A stretch of DNA of 64,000 bases from Pseudomonas crudilactis (lineage in GTDB: Bacteria > Pseudomonadota > Gammaproteobacteria > Pseudomonadales > Pseudomonadaceae): contig NZ_WXVV01000007.1 of NCBI RefSeq assembly GCF_013433315.1, positions 62,001-126,000 on the forward strand, read 5' to 3'. The translations under genes were made by a program, and so were the position numbers. The stretch's first letter is position 1, and the number at the start of each line of letters is the position of its first letter. This document shows, piece after piece, positions 54,763-64,000 of this stretch. Under the pieces are notes generated by a model. The model was not told where the DNA came from, made no database searches, and saw nothing but the letters and a program-made list of their open reading frames with translations.

Positions 54763-55155
54763 CTAGTTCTTGTGCAACTTGCGCATCAACTCGGCCTCAG
54801 CCTGGGTCAACCCGCAGGACTGAGTCAGTTCATCGACGCTTGCGCCCATCCCCACCAGTTTCGCCGCTTGGGCGAATGACAGGCTCGACGGGTCGCGCTG
54901 TTCCAGCTGAACGATTTTGTCCGGCAACGGACTGACTACCGCGCGCAGCTCGTGCAGGGCTTCGCCCATGCGCACGTTGCCGTTCTGGTAATCGTCGACA
55001 CGCTTGGCCAGGTCCTTGATGCGCTGATCACGCAGCGCATCGCCCTCGGCCTGTTGCGCAGCGATTACGCGCTGCGCCTTGATGTACGACACAAACATCG
55101 CCAACGTGCCTGCCCAGAAGAGGAACAGGACAATGACCGCAACCTCGAGAATCAA
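54763..55155 (-). CDS. DUF2802 family membrane protein
   Basis: 130 aa: an N-terminal transmembrane helix (MILEVAVIVLFLFWAGTLAM), a coiled-coil stretch (AAQQAEGDALRDQRIKDLAK, onward to about 85), and a C-terminal helix-turn-helix-like segment (FAQAAKLVGMGASVDELTQS followed by CGLTQAEAELMRKLHK). It is always found at the end of polar-flagellar chemotaxis clusters of Pseudomonas. It directly abuts cheW with no gap. Biochemical role unknown. Confidence 0.9.
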   Translation of the reverse strand: MILEVAVIVLFLFWAGTLAMFVSYIKAQRVIAAQQAEGDALRDQRIKDLAKRVDDYQNGNVRMGEALHELRAVVSPLPDKIVQLEQRDPSSLSFAQAAKLVGMGASVDELTQSCGLTQAEAELMRKLHKN

Positions 55156-55641
55156 TCAGATATTCTCCAGGTCCGACCATTCTTCTTCGCTCATCATCTT
55201 GTCCAGCTCGACCAGGATCAGCAACTCGTTGTTCTTGTTGCATACGCCCTGGATGAACTTGGCCGACTCTTCGTTGCCGACGTTCGGCGCCGTCTCGATT
55301 TCCGACTGACGCAGGTAAACCACTTCGGCCACGCTGTCGACCATGATGCCGACGACTTGCTTGTCGGCTTCGATGATGACGATACGGGTGTTGTCGCTGA
55401 TCTCACCGGTGCTCAGGCCGAAGCGCTGACGGGTGTCGATCACGGTGACCACGTTACCGCGCAGGTTGATGATGCCCAGCACGTAGCTCGGCGCGCCCGG
55501 CACCGGAGCGATCTCGGTGTAGCGCAGCACTTCCTGCACGCGCATCACGTTGATGCCGTAGGTTTCGTTGTCCAGTTTGAAGGTCACCCATTGCAGGATC
55601 GGATCTTCAGAACCCTTTGCATTCGTCGCCTGACTACTCAT
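55156..55641 (-). CDS. cheW: Chemotaxis coupling protein CheW
   Basis: Adaptor linking chemoreceptors to CheA. 161 aa, a single CheW domain starting at about residue 15: ILQWVTFKLDNETYGINVMR, VQEVLRYTEIAPVPGAPSYV, LGIINLRGNVVTVIDTRQRF. It ends one base before the DUF2802 start. It lies 90 bases downstream of a longer CheW-domain protein. Confidence 0.97.
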   Translation of the reverse strand: MSSQATNAKGSEDPILQWVTFKLDNETYGINVMRVQEVLRYTEIAPVPGAPSYVLGIINLRGNVVTVIDTRQRFGLSTGEISDNTRIVIIEADKQVVGIMVDSVAEVVYLRQSEIETAPNVGNEESAKFIQGVCNKNNELLILVELDKMMSEEEWSDLENI

Positions 55642-55731
55642 ACCCTGACCCCTCGAAAAAACCGCTCTGAGCGGTGTGTGTTCTGTGTGGCGGCATTCAA
55701 CAATGCCGTCGCCTGATTGTTATGTCGGCTG

Positions 55732-56697
55732 CTATGTCGGTTTATGTAGCGGCTTGTGGCCGCCCAAGTGCTTTGCCCCACCGCTGGCGATCAACTCGGC
55801 CAGTGCGGAAACGTCAAGCAATGCACACATGTGCTCAATCACAGTGCCGGCGAGCCATGGCCGCTGACCCCGGTGACTTCTCCATTTGATTTCATTCGGG
55901 TCCAGGCGCAACGAGCGACTGACCTGATGCACCGCCAGGCCCCACTCGTAACCTTGTACCGAAATCACGTACTGCAAGCCCTGACGGAAGTCATCGCGAT
56001 AGCGATCCGGCATGACCCAGCGCGCGGTGTCCAACACTTTCAGATTGCCGGCCTGGCTCGGCAGGATCCCGAGGAACCATTCCGGCTGACCGAACAACGG
56101 CGTCAGCTCGTGGCCGGCCAGCGAATAGATCGAGCCGAGGCACACCAGCGGCACCGCGAGGGTCAGGCCGGCGACGTCGAACAGCAGGCATTCGAACGCT
56201 TCCGAGGCCCAGGCCGGACGACCATCGGTTTCCACCGGTGGCGGCGTGTTGTTTGGCGGCAGGTGCACTTCGACCAGCGGCGGAACCAGCGTCTGTTCGA
56301 CGGGTGCGGGTGCAACCGGGGCTGGAACGGGTTCGACCACCGCCGGTTCCGGCGCGGTTCTGAGCAATTGGGTTTGCAGCAGCGGTGCCAATGTCGAGAC
56401 CGGCGCGCGAACCGGTTCGGCCTCTTCGATCAATGTAACGGGTGCTTTGGCGACCGGTGCAACGGCAGGCGCGACAACCTGAGCAGCAGGCTTGGCCGCT
56501 TTCTGTGCGTCACGCGCCTGCTCTTCCAGTACCGCTGCCTGGAACTCGTCCAGCGTTTCGCTGCTTTCGACAACTTCAGGCTGCGCCTCAATGACCGGCG
56601 GCAGCTCCTCAGGAATTTCCTGCAGCAAATTATCCAGATAAGACTGCAGCGCCAATTGCGGACGCGATGTGAGTTTGACCGGGCGATTCATGCTCAC
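55732..56697 (-). CDS. CheW-domain protein with long Pro/Ala-rich N-terminus (ParP-like position)
   Basis: 321 aa. The N-terminal segment (MNRPVKLTSRPQLALQSYLD, NLLQEIPEELPP) and a Pro/Ala/Val-rich linker (about 60-165) precede a CheW-like domain (about 170-310: FECLLFDVAGLTLAVPLVCL, VISVQGYEWGLAVHQVSRSL). Proteins in this position next to a ParA (ParC-like) help place chemotaxis arrays at the pole in Vibrio and Pseudomonas relatives; that role is inferred here. The ATG overlaps the ParA stop by four bases. Confidence 0.9.
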   Translation of the reverse strand: MSMNRPVKLTSRPQLALQSYLDNLLQEIPEELPPVIEAQPEVVESSETLDEFQAAVLEEQARDAQKAAKPAAQVVAPAVAPVAKAPVTLIEEAEPVRAPVSTLAPLLQTQLLRTAPEPAVVEPVPAPVAPAPVEQTLVPPLVEVHLPPNNTPPPVETDGRPAWASEAFECLLFDVAGLTLAVPLVCLGSIYSLAGHELTPLFGQPEWFLGILPSQAGNLKVLDTARWVMPDRYRDDFRQGLQYVISVQGYEWGLAVHQVSRSLRLDPNEIKWRSHRGQRPWLAGTVIEHMCALLDVSALAELIASGGAKHLGGHKPLHKPT

Positions 56698-57482
56698 GCC
56701 ACCTGCGGAACAAGTTGTTGCGCCAACAGGTGCTTGAGCAGCGCGCGGTAGGCCAGCACGCCACGGCTCTTGCCGTCGAATTGCGAAGGCGTGACACCGG
56801 CTCGGCTGGCGTCGCGCAGACGAGTATCGACCGGGATATAACCCTGCCAGATCTCTTCCGGGAATTTGTCACGCAGCACACGCAAGGTATGCATCGATGC
56901 CTGCGTACGGCGATCGAACAGGGTCGGTACGATGCTGAACGGCAGCGCCTGTTTGCGCGAGCGGTTGATCATCGCCAGGGTGTTGACCATGCGCTCCAGA
57001 CCTTTGACGGCCAAGTGTTCAGTCTGCACCGGGATCACCAATTGCTGGCTCGCCGCGAGGGCGTTGACCATCAGCACACCGAGCAACGGCGGGCTGTCGA
57101 TCACCGCGTAATCGAAGTCCTGCCACAGCTGCGCCAGACTCTTGGCGATTACCAGACCCAAGCCACTCTGTCCCGGCGACTGACGCTCAAGGGTTGCCAG
57201 CGCGGTGCTCGACGGCAGCAGCGAAATGCGCTCATCGCTGGTCGACAACAGCAACTGCCCCGGCAGGCCTTGCGGCACGCTGCCCTTGTGCAGAAACAGG
57301 TCGTAGTTGCTGTGTTCCAGGCTGTCGGGATCGTAGCCGAAATAGCTGGTCATCGAGCCGTGCGGGTCGAGATCGACCACAACCACGCGCTTGCCCGCCT
57401 CGGCCAGCAACCCGGCTAAAGCGATGGAAGATGTGGTTTTACCGACACCACCCTTTTGATTGGCGACTGCCCAGACTCTCAT
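56694..57482 (-). CDS. ParA-family ATPase of the chemotaxis cluster (ParC-like)
   Basis: 262 aa deviant Walker A ATPase: ANQKGGVGKTTSSIALAGLL, VVDLDPHGSMTSYFG and DYAVIDSPPLLGVLMVNAL. Related to Soj/ParA; within che clusters this type localises chemosensory arrays to the old pole. There is no parB nearby, which argues against chromosome partitioning. It overlaps the CheW-domain gene; 43 bases separate it from motD. Confidence 0.92.
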   Translation of the reverse strand: MRVWAVANQKGGVGKTTSSIALAGLLAEAGKRVVVVDLDPHGSMTSYFGYDPDSLEHSNYDLFLHKGSVPQGLPGQLLLSTSDERISLLPSSTALATLERQSPGQSGLGLVIAKSLAQLWQDFDYAVIDSPPLLGVLMVNALAASQQLVIPVQTEHLAVKGLERMVNTLAMINRSRKQALPFSIVPTLFDRRTQASMHTLRVLRDKFPEEIWQGYIPVDTRLRDASRAGVTPSQFDGKSRGVLAYRALLKHLLAQQLVPQVA

Positions 57483-57525
57483 TCAGTTCGTTCCTCCCGG
57501 CCGATATGCTCGACCGAGACATAGC

Positions 57526-58416
57526 TCAGCGTGTTAATGCGGGTGACGGAGAATTGACGGCACTCTCGCGTCCCGGCGTCTTGACCGGGGTCGGTGCAGT
57601 TTGTGTGCCAGCCCGCTTCAATGCAGCGTCCGGTTGCGCATTGGCGGTTCCGGTGCCCGTGAGGCTGCGGCGCACATCGAGATTGCGCGACACCACCAAC
57701 ACAACGCGACGGTTTTTCGCACGGCCTTCGGCGGTGGCGTTATTGGCGACCGGTTGGAACTCACCGTAACCCACCGAAGCCAGGCGACCCGGGTTCACGC
57801 CCTGCATCGCCAGCATGCGCACGATGCTCGCCGAACGCGCCGACGACAGTTCCCAGTTTGTCGGATACTGCGCCGTGCGGATTGGCTGATCGTCGGTGAA
57901 GCCTTCGACGTGGATCGGGTTGTCGAACGGTTTGAGGATTGCCGCCACCTTGTCGATGATGTTGAAGGCGATGTCGCTCGGCATAGCGTCGCCACTGCCG
58001 AACAACAGGCTGGAATTGAGTTCGATCTCGACCCACAGCTCGTTGCCACGCACGGTCATCTGGTTGGAGCTGATCAAGTCGCCGAACGCGGCGCTGATGT
58101 CATCGGCGATGCTTTTCAGCGGATCGCTGGCGCCGGCGATACCGGCATCGATCTGCTCGGCGTCCTTGACCAGTGGCTTGGCCGGAGTCACGGTTTTCGG
58201 CCGCTCGTCGCCGATCTGGATCGGTTTGAGCGCGCGGTCGGAGTCTTTGAAGACGCCGACCAGCGCTTCGGAAATTTCCTTGTACTTGCCTTCGTTGATC
58301 GACGAAATCGAGTACATCACCACGAAGAACGCGAACAGCAACGTGATGAAATCCGCGTAGGAGACGAGCCAGCGCTCGTGATTGACGTGTTCTTCCTGAT
58401 GCCTGCGACGAGCCAT
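57526..58416 (-). CDS. motD: Flagellar motor protein MotD
   Basis: Peptidoglycan-binding stator subunit of the second Pseudomonas stator (MotCD), important for swarming. 296 aa. A short basic N-terminus leads into a single transmembrane helix with the proton-binding Asp (LVSYADFITLLFAFFVVMYS), then a periplasmic OmpA-like domain (IHVEGFTDDQPIRTAQYPTN, NWELSSARSASIVRMLAM, GYGEFQPVANNATAEGRAKN) and a low-complexity tail. Confidence 0.96.
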   Translation of the reverse strand: MARRRHQEEHVNHERWLVSYADFITLLFAFFVVMYSISSINEGKYKEISEALVGVFKDSDRALKPIQIGDERPKTVTPAKPLVKDAEQIDAGIAGASDPLKSIADDISAAFGDLISSNQMTVRGNELWVEIELNSSLLFGSGDAMPSDIAFNIIDKVAAILKPFDNPIHVEGFTDDQPIRTAQYPTNWELSSARSASIVRMLAMQGVNPGRLASVGYGEFQPVANNATAEGRAKNRRVVLVVSRNLDVRRSLTGTGTANAQPDAALKRAGTQTAPTPVKTPGRESAVNSPSPALTR

Positions 58417-58428
58417 GAGGTTATTCCC

Positions 58429-59169
58429 TTAATCCATGAAGCCTTGCAGCTTCAACTCAATGGAGCGAGGGTTTTCACCTTCGGCGATCGACAGGATCCC
58501 TTCCAACAACATTTCGCGATAACGCGACTGCCGCAACGCGATTGACTTCAGCTTGGCGGCGATCGGCAGCAACACCAGGTTGGCACTGGCCACGCCGTAA
58601 ATGGTCGCGACAAACGCCACGGCAATGCCGCTGCCCAGTTGCGTCGGATCCGCGAGGTTGCCCATCACATGGATCAGGCCCATCACCGCACCGATGATGC
58701 CGATGGTTGGCGCGTAGCCGCCCATGCTTTCAAAGACTTTTGCCGCTTCGATGTCGCGGGCTTCCTGAGTGTAAAAGTCCACTTCAAGGATGCTGCGGAT
58801 CGCTTCCGGCTCAGCGCCGTCGACCAACAATTGCAGGCCTTTGCGCGAGTAATTGTCGGGTTCGGCATCGGCCACGCCTTCCAGGCCCAGCAGGCCTTCC
58901 TTGCGCGCGGTGAGGCTCCAGTTGACGACGCGATCGATGCCACCGGCCAGATCGACCCGTGGCGGAAACAGAATCCAGGCAAGGATCTGCATGGCGCGTT
59001 TGAACGCGCTCATCGGCGATTGCAGCAGTGCGGCACCGATGGTGCCGCCCAGTACGATCAATGCCGCCGGGCCGTTGGCCAGCGCACCGAGGTGACCACC
59101 CTCAAGGTAGTTACCACCGATGATGGCGACGAACGCCATGATGATCCCGATAAGGCTTAAAACATCCAT
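58429..59169 (-). CDS. motC: Flagellar motor protein MotC
   Basis: MotA-family stator subunit, partner of MotD. 246 aa with four transmembrane helices: LSLIGIIMAFVAIIGGNYLE and the second near residues 30-50, then a cytoplasmic torque loop, then GYAPTIGIIGAVMGLIHVMG and the fourth. Start at the ATG overlapping the cheB stop by one base; upstream in-frame codons lie inside cheB. 12 bases separate it from motD. Confidence 0.96.
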   Translation of the reverse strand: MDVLSLIGIIMAFVAIIGGNYLEGGHLGALANGPAALIVLGGTIGAALLQSPMSAFKRAMQILAWILFPPRVDLAGGIDRVVNWSLTARKEGLLGLEGVADAEPDNYSRKGLQLLVDGAEPEAIRSILEVDFYTQEARDIEAAKVFESMGGYAPTIGIIGAVMGLIHVMGNLADPTQLGSGIAVAFVATIYGVASANLVLLPIAAKLKSIALRQSRYREMLLEGILSIAEGENPRSIELKLQGFMD

Positions 59170-60317
59170 CAGATGCACGCCTCGACAATGTGTTTGCCGA
59201 TGTCGTCGAGGCTGTACACCGCGTCGGCGAGGTCGGCTTTGACGATGGCCATCGGCATGCCGTAAATCACACAACTGGCTTCGTCCTGCGCCCACACCGC
59301 GCTGCCGCCCTGCTTGAGCAGACGCGCGCCTTCACGGCCGTCGGCGCCCATGCCGGTCAACACCACCGCCAGAACTTTGTCACCGTAGGATTTCGCCGCC
59401 GAACCGAAAGTGATGTCCACGCACGGCTTGTAGTTCAGACGTTCGTCGCCCGGGAGGATTTTCACCGCGCCACGGCCGTCGATCATCATTTGCTTGCCAC
59501 CCGGCGCGAGCAACGCCAGGCCCGGACGCAGGATGTCGCCATCCTCGGCTTCCTTGACGCTGATGCGGCAGAGCTTGTCGAGACGTTCGGCGAAGGCCTT
59601 GGTGAATGCCGCCGGCATGTGCTGGATCAGCACGATCGGCGCCGGGAAATTCGCTGGCAACTGAGTCAGCACGCGTTGCAGGGCAACCGGGCCGCCCGTC
59701 GAGGTACCGATGGCCACCAGTTTGTAGGCTTTGCGTTTCGGCGCGGGCGACGAAGCGCTGGCGGCCGGAGTACGGCTTGGAGCAGGTGCATGCACAGGCG
59801 CGGGTGCCGGACGTGCCGGTGCACTGGTGCTGTGGCTGCTGAAGCTGGATGGCGCCGGAGCCGGTGCAGGCGTTGGTGCTGCGGCTGGAGCCGGCGCACT
59901 GTAGGCACTGAAACGACGGTTACTGCGCGAGATGCTATGGACCTTCTCGCACAGCAGTTGCTTGACCTTCTCCGGGTTACGCGAGATGTCTTCGAAATTC
60001 TTCGGCAGGAAATCCACCGCACCAGCGTCCAGCGCGTCCAGAGTAACCCGGGCGCCTTCGTGCGTCAGCGAGGAGAACATCAACACCGGGGTCGGGCAGC
60101 GCTGCATGATGTGCCGTACCGCCGTGATGCCGTCCATCATCGGCATCTCGTAGTCCATGGTGATCACGTCCGGCTTGAGTGCCAGGGCCTGATCGATCGC
60201 CTCTTTACCGTTGGTAGCGGTGCCGACCACTTGAATGCTCGGATCCGCTGAAAGAATTTCCGAGACGCGGCGGCGGAAAAAACCCGAATCGTCCACCACC
60301 AGGACTTTGACTGCCAT
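59169..60317 (-). CDS. cheB: Chemotaxis response regulator protein-glutamate methylesterase CheB
   Basis: Removes methyl groups from chemoreceptors to reset adaptation. 382 aa. The receiver domain carries D9, D10 and phospho-Asp D55 ([13 protein letters not shown]). A Pro/Ala/Ser-rich linker (about 142-195) is longer than usual. The C-terminal methylesterase has [16 protein letters not shown] (catalytic Ser), [18 protein letters not shown] (His) and a late Asp in [16 protein letters not shown] chose the ATG at [10 protein letters not shown]. Confidence 0.97.
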   Translation of the reverse strand: MAVKVLVVDDSGFFRRRVSEILSADPSIQVVGTATNGKEAIDQALALKPDVITMDYEMPMMDGITAVRHIMQRCPTPVLMFSSLTHEGARVTLDALDAGAVDFLPKNFEDISRNPEKVKQLLCEKVHSISRSNRRFSAYSAPAPAAAPTPAPAPAPSSFSSHSTSAPARPAPAPVHAPAPSRTPAASASSPAPKRKAYKLVAIGTSTGGPVALQRVLTQLPANFPAPIVLIQHMPAAFTKAFAERLDKLCRISVKEAEDGDILRPGLALLAPGGKQMMIDGRGAVKILPGDERLNYKPCVDITFGSAAKSYGDKVLAVVLTGMGADGREGARLLKQGGSAVWAQDEASCVIYGMPMAIVKADLADAVYSLDDIGKHIVEACI

Positions 60318-60366
60318 AAACACTCCATTAGGTGCAGCGGGACGTTGTCGCCCCGCCGCCCCGGAT

Positions 60367-62634
60367 TCAAATACGCCGTGCGGCGTAACGCTTGAGCATG
60401 CTTGGAACATCGAGAATCAGCGCGATGCGGCCGTCACCCGTGATGGTGGCGCCGGACATGCCCGGAGTGCCCTGCAGCATTTTGCCCAATGGCTTGATGA
60501 CCACTTCTTCCTGACCGACCAGTTGATCGACGACGAAGCCGATCCGCTGCGTGCCCACCGAAAGGATCACCACGTGGCCTTCACGCTGCTCTTCGTGAGC
60601 GGCGGAGCTGACCAGCCAGCGCTTGAGGTAGAACAATGGCAGCGCCTTGTCCCGCACGATCACCACTTCCTGACCGTCGACGACGTTGGTGGTCGACAAG
60701 TCGAGGTGGAAGATTTCGTTGACGTTGACCAGCGGGAACGCAAACGCCTGATTGCCGAGCATCACCATCAGGGTTGGCATGATCGCGAGTGTCAGCGGCA
60801 CCTTGATGACGATCTTCGAGCCCTGGCCCTTGGTCGAGTAGATGTTGATCGAACCGTTGAGCTGGGAAATCTTGGTCTTCACCACGTCCATGCCGACACC
60901 GCGGCCGGACACGTCGGAGATCTCGGTCTTGGTCGAGAAACCCGGGGCAAAAATCAGGTTGTAGCACTCGGTATCGCTGAGGCGATCGGCCGCGTCCTTG
61001 TCCATGACACCGCGTTTTACCGCGATGGCACGCAGGACGTTCGGGTCCATGCCTTTACCGTCGTCGGAAATCGACAGCAGGATATGGTCACCCTCTTGCT
61101 CGGCAGCCAAAACAACACGGCCGCCACGGGCCTTGCCCGACGCTTCGCGTTCTTCCGGCGACTCGATGCCGTGGTCGACAGCGTTGCGCACCAAGTGGAC
61201 CAGCGGGTCGGCCAGGGCCTCGACAAGGTTTTTGTCGAGGTCGGTTTCTTCACCCACCAGTTCCAGGTTGATCTCTTTCTTCAACTGACGCGCCAGATCT
61301 CGAACCAGACGCGGGAAGCGCCCGAAGACCTTCTTGATCGGCTGCATCCGCGTCTTCATCACGGCGGTCTGCAAGTCAGCGGTGACCACGTCGAGGTTCG
61401 ACACGGCCTTTTGCATGGCTTCATCGCCGCTGTTCAGACCCAGGCGCACCAGACGGTTACGCACCAGCACCAGCTCGCCGACCATGTTCATGATTTCGTC
61501 GAGACGTGCCGTGTCGACGCGCACGGTGGTTTCGGCTTCGCTCGCCGGTTTTTCCGGTGGCGGTGTCGCCGGCGCACGGGCCGGAGCCGGAGCAGCAGCG
61601 GCCGGTTTCGGCGCTTCGGCTTTCGGCTCAGGCTTGGCGGCAGGCTTGGGCGCTGCAGCAGCGGCCGGTGCCTTGGCAGCAGGCGTGGCGACAGTCGAAG
61701 CACTGCCAGCAGCAGCGGTGCCGACTTCGGAGAACTTGCCTTTGCCGTGCAGTTCGTCGAGCAGCGATTCGAACTCGTGATCGCTGATCAGATCGCTGCC
61801 GGCCGCCGCAGCAACCGGTGCGGCTGGCGCAGGTGCCGAGGCAATCGCCGATTCCAGCGCATCCACGGCAAAGTTGCCCTTGCCATGCAGTTGATCAAGC
61901 AGGGCTTCGAATTCGTCGTCGGTGATGTCAGAGCTGTCGCCCTTGGCCGGTGCCGCAGGGGCTGCCGCCGCTGGTGCAACCGCATCCACCGCGAACTGGC
62001 CTTTGCCGTGCAACTGATCGAGCAACGACTCGAACTCGGCATCGGTGATTTCATCGCTCGCGGCTTCAGCGGCCGTTTGCGCAGGCGCAGCAGCGGCCGG
62101 GGCTTCAGCTTCAGCCTTGACGGCGTTCAGCGAGTCCAGCAGTTGTTCGAATTCGTTATCAGTGATGTCGCCCGACGCGTCGCCTTCAACGACCAGTTCT
62201 TCGATCATCTCGGCCACCGGCGATGCCGGGGCGGCGTCCGCCGATTGCGGTTCGGCCAGACGCGCCAGGGCGGCCAGCAGTTCCGGGGTGGCAGCGGTGA
62301 TCGGCGCACGCTCACGAACCTCAGTGAACATGCTGTTCACCGCGTCCAGTGCTTCGAGGACAACGTCCATCAGTTCTGCATCAACGCGGCGCTCACCCTT
62401 ACGCAGGATGTCGAACACGTTTTCGGCGATGTGACAGCACTCCACCAGCTCATTGAGCTGAAGGAAGCCGGCGCCCCCTTTTACAGTGTGGAAACCGCGA
62501 AAAATTGCGTTGAGCAGATCTGCGTCATCCGGGCGGCTTTCCAGCTCGACCAGTTGTTCGGACAGTTGCTCAAGAATCTCGCCGGCCTCAACCAGGAAAT
62601 CCTGAAGGATCTCTTCATCGGCGCCGAAGCTCAT
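60367..62634 (-). CDS. cheA: Chemotaxis sensor histidine kinase CheA
   Basis: Hybrid-free CheA kinase that phosphorylates CheY and CheB. 755 aa. The Hpt domain has H49 ([14 protein letters not shown]). A long Ala/Pro-rich linker (about 120-370) contains four tandem copies of an ITDxEFExLLDxLHGKGxF motif starting near 157, 196, 237 and 283. Then follow the dimerisation domain ([20 protein letters not shown]), the ATPase ([31 protein letters not shown]) and a CheW-like P5 domain. The repeats may be CheY/CheB docking helices (inference). Confidence 0.97.
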   Translation of the reverse strand: MSFGADEEILQDFLVEAGEILEQLSEQLVELESRPDDADLLNAIFRGFHTVKGGAGFLQLNELVECCHIAENVFDILRKGERRVDAELMDVVLEALDAVNSMFTEVRERAPITAATPELLAALARLAEPQSADAAPASPVAEMIEELVVEGDASGDITDNEFEQLLDSLNAVKAEAEAPAAAAPAQTAAEAASDEITDAEFESLLDQLHGKGQFAVDAVAPAAAAPAAPAKGDSSDITDDEFEALLDQLHGKGNFAVDALESAIASAPAPAAPVAAAAGSDLISDHEFESLLDELHGKGKFSEVGTAAAGSASTVATPAAKAPAAAAAPKPAAKPEPKAEAPKPAAAAPAPARAPATPPPEKPASEAETTVRVDTARLDEIMNMVGELVLVRNRLVRLGLNSGDEAMQKAVSNLDVVTADLQTAVMKTRMQPIKKVFGRFPRLVRDLARQLKKEINLELVGEETDLDKNLVEALADPLVHLVRNAVDHGIESPEEREASGKARGGRVVLAAEQEGDHILLSISDDGKGMDPNVLRAIAVKRGVMDKDAADRLSDTECYNLIFAPGFSTKTEISDVSGRGVGMDVVKTKISQLNGSINIYSTKGQGSKIVIKVPLTLAIMPTLMVMLGNQAFAFPLVNVNEIFHLDLSTTNVVDGQEVVIVRDKALPLFYLKRWLVSSAAHEEQREGHVVILSVGTQRIGFVVDQLVGQEEVVIKPLGKMLQGTPGMSGATITGDGRIALILDVPSMLKRYAARRI

Positions 62635-62688
62635 TAATGGGGTGCTCCTACAGGTCTAAAAACCCAAAAAACCTAAAATTCCAAAACT

Positions 62689-63477
62689 CTAGAACCCGAG
62701 GCTGGATAACAAATCGTCCACATCGTCCTGACCGGACACAACGTCTTCTCGTTTATCGGCATGAATCTGCGGACCTTCACCCTGCGAGAGATGTTTTTGT
62801 GGATCTTTTTCTGCAAGCATCGCGGCGCGGTCATGTTCGATGCCCGCAAAGCGGTCCACCTGACTGGCCATGAGCACGAGCTTGAGCAAATTGCTTTCGA
62901 CTTCGGTGACCAGTTGGGTCACACGCTTGATCACCTGACCGGTCAGGTCCTGGTAATCCTGGGCCAGCAGGATGTCGTTGAGATTGCTCGACACCGCACG
63001 GTTGTCCGTGCTGCTGCGTGACAGAAAACCGTCAACCCGGCGCGCCAGTTCACGGAACTCTTCAGCCCCGACCTCGCGACGCATGAAGCGACCCCAATCG
63101 GCGCTCAACGTCTGGGCTTCGTCAGCCAGACTGTTGACCACCGGCGTGGCGCTTTCCACCAGATCCATGGTGCGGTTGGCCGCGGCTTCTGTCAGCTTGA
63201 CCACATAGCCCAGGCGTTCGGTGGCGTCGGTGATTTGCGACACTTCCTCGGCCTGCGGCATGTTCGGGTCGATCTGGAAGTTGACGATCGCACTGTGCAA
63301 TTCACGTGTGAGCTTGCCCACTTCCTGGTACAGGCCACGGTCACGGGTCTGATTGAGCTCATGGATCAGTTGCACAGCGTCGCCGAACCTGCCTTTTTCA
63401 AGGCTCTCGACCAGTTCGACCGCGTGTTTTTTCAGGGTCGACTCGAAATCGCCCTGTGAAGATTCGTTATGCTCCAT
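62689..63477 (-). CDS. cheZ: Protein phosphatase CheZ
   Basis: Dephosphorylates CheY-P. 262 aa, mostly helical: long hairpin helices with the catalytic segment ILLAQDYQDLTGQVIKRVTQ (Asp and Gln of the DxxxQ motif), and the C-terminal CheY-binding peptide DVDDLLSSLGF. It follows cheY by 18 bases and precedes cheA. Confidence 0.97.
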   Translation of the reverse strand: MEHNESSQGDFESTLKKHAVELVESLEKGRFGDAVQLIHELNQTRDRGLYQEVGKLTRELHSAIVNFQIDPNMPQAEEVSQITDATERLGYVVKLTEAAANRTMDLVESATPVVNSLADEAQTLSADWGRFMRREVGAEEFRELARRVDGFLSRSSTDNRAVSSNLNDILLAQDYQDLTGQVIKRVTQLVTEVESNLLKLVLMASQVDRFAGIEHDRAAMLAEKDPQKHLSQGEGPQIHADKREDVVSGQDDVDDLLSSLGF

Positions 63478-63495
63478 AGCTCCCCCGCGCGTTCA

Positions 63496-63867
63496 TCAGC
63501 CGATGCGTTCGAAAATCTTCTCGATTTTGTCTTTCAACGCCTGAGCCGTGAAAGGTTTGACTACGTAGCCGTTTACACCGGCCTGAGCGGCTTCAATGAT
63601 CTGCTCGCGCTTGGCTTCTGCAGTCACCATCAGCACGGGCAGGTGCTTGAGTTTTTCATCGGCACGCACGTGGCGCAGCAGGTCGATACCGGTCATGCCC
63701 GGCATGTTCCAGTCCGTTACCAGAAAGTCGATGCTTCCGCTATTGAGCACTGGAATGGCAGTCACGCCATCGTCAGCCTCGACGGTGTTGGTGAACCCAA
63801 GATCACGCAGCAGGTTCTTGATGATCCGCCGCATCGTTGAGAAGTCATCAACGATGAGGATTTTCAT
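63496..63867 (-). CDS. cheY: Chemotaxis response regulator CheY
   Basis: Single-domain receiver that carries the switch signal to FliM. 123 aa with D7, D8, phospho-Asp D52 ([13 protein letters not shown]), T82 ([11 protein letters not shown]) and the Lys in [11 protein letters not shown] take the ATG at [10 protein letters not shown], matching known CheY lengths. The GGAGG site sits 17 bases before it, which is far; a TTG four codons upstream (63879) lies five bases from that site and could be the real start. The 109 bases from here to 64000 show no recognisable fliA tail. Confidence 0.96.
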   Translation of the reverse strand: MKILIVDDFSTMRRIIKNLLRDLGFTNTVEADDGVTAIPVLNSGSIDFLVTDWNMPGMTGIDLLRHVRADEKLKHLPVLMVTAEAKREQIIEAAQAGVNGYVVKPFTAQALKDKIEKIFERIG

Positions 63868-64000
63868 GTCTTTGTTCAATTCGACCTCCAAGCAGTCTTA
63901 AACGCGCCCAGCACCTGGACGCGCCACTTCAATCAATCGGCGCAGCACTCGAAGACTGTCTGGAGCACAACAGAGCAAGACCGGTGCCGTTCATCACCGC

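Noticed and set aside
60235..62637. 800-codon plus-strand open frame opposite cheA
   Set aside because: A shadow of cheA codon bias; its repeated basic and Gly-rich stretches mirror the Ala/Pro linker and the repeats of CheA.
63892..64000. End of fliA expected upstream of cheY
   Set aside because: None of the three minus-strand frames shows a sigma-28 C-terminus; this stretch is probably the fliA-cheY gap.

Overview
The window looks like chromosome from the Pseudomonas fluorescens group. This rests on the sdhCDAB-sucAB-lpdG-sucCD order divergent from gltA, the gcl-hyi-glxR-ttuD-pyk operon, the ccmABCDEFGHI block next to FliK/FhlB homologues, the cheY-cheZ-cheA-cheB-motC-motD-parA-cheW-cheW-DUF2802 run, and many intergenic REP elements of the GTGGGAGCGAGCNTGCTCGCG type. 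No rRNA, tRNA, CRISPR array or intact insertion sequence was seen.

Layout. 1-10.9 kb is a minus-strand TCA-cycle operon: sdhC, sdhD, sdhA, sdhB, sucA, sucB, lpdG, sucC, sucD (sucD runs off the left edge). gltA diverges from it at 11.2 kb, with readable sigma70-type promoters on both sides. 12.5-13.6 kb is non-coding and holds a long inverted repeat. 13.6-23.1 kb carries acetate permease genes (actP/yjcH), an orphan betaine-type binding protein, a membrane GH17 protein, an alpha/beta hydrolase overlapping an MlaA-like gene, a DUF808 protein and a RutR-like TetR regulator. 23.2 kb is a REP-associated tyrosine transposase (RAYT) with REP pairs on both sides. 23.9-31.2 kb is the glyoxylate-to-pyruvate operon, preceded by two identical TTGTATACAA palindromes. 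31.4-36.6 kb holds a urea transporter, a potassium channel, a sulfate-binding protein, a small secreted protein and an MFS exporter. 36.6-38.9 kb is a small patch of toxin-antitoxin genes and gene debris: hicAB, an SDR remnant, and a DNA-binding antitoxin with a frame-disrupted PIN toxin. 38.9-46.3 kb is the cytochrome c maturation operon. 46.5-48.4 kb holds fliK-like and fhlB-like genes. 48.4-54.8 kb is an accessory segment. 54.8-63.9 kb is the chemotaxis and motor cluster.

How the genes work together. The TCA block makes citrate synthase, 2-oxoglutarate dehydrogenase, succinyl-CoA synthetase and succinate dehydrogenase. The gcl operon turns two glyoxylates into tartronate semialdehyde, then glycerate, 2-phosphoglycerate and finally pyruvate. 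The ccm genes export and attach haem to c-type cytochromes. The che/mot genes form the chemosensory pathway and the second (MotCD) stator.

The segment most worth a second look is 48.4-54.8 kb. It holds two genes for Ig-like repeat proteins with no signal peptide and, convergent with them, two tandem genes for secreted cysteine-rich proteins. Each of the latter appears to be a fusion of two halovibrin-like domains, and their N-terminal halves are almost identical. Both gene pairs are preceded by the same palindrome (CTGTCAG-WT-CTGACAG), and the copy at 48.5 kb fits the LuxR-family lux box well. I infer a small, possibly quorum-sensing-controlled secreted or effector module inserted into a conserved flagellar neighbourhood. 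That is a hypothesis from sequence alone.
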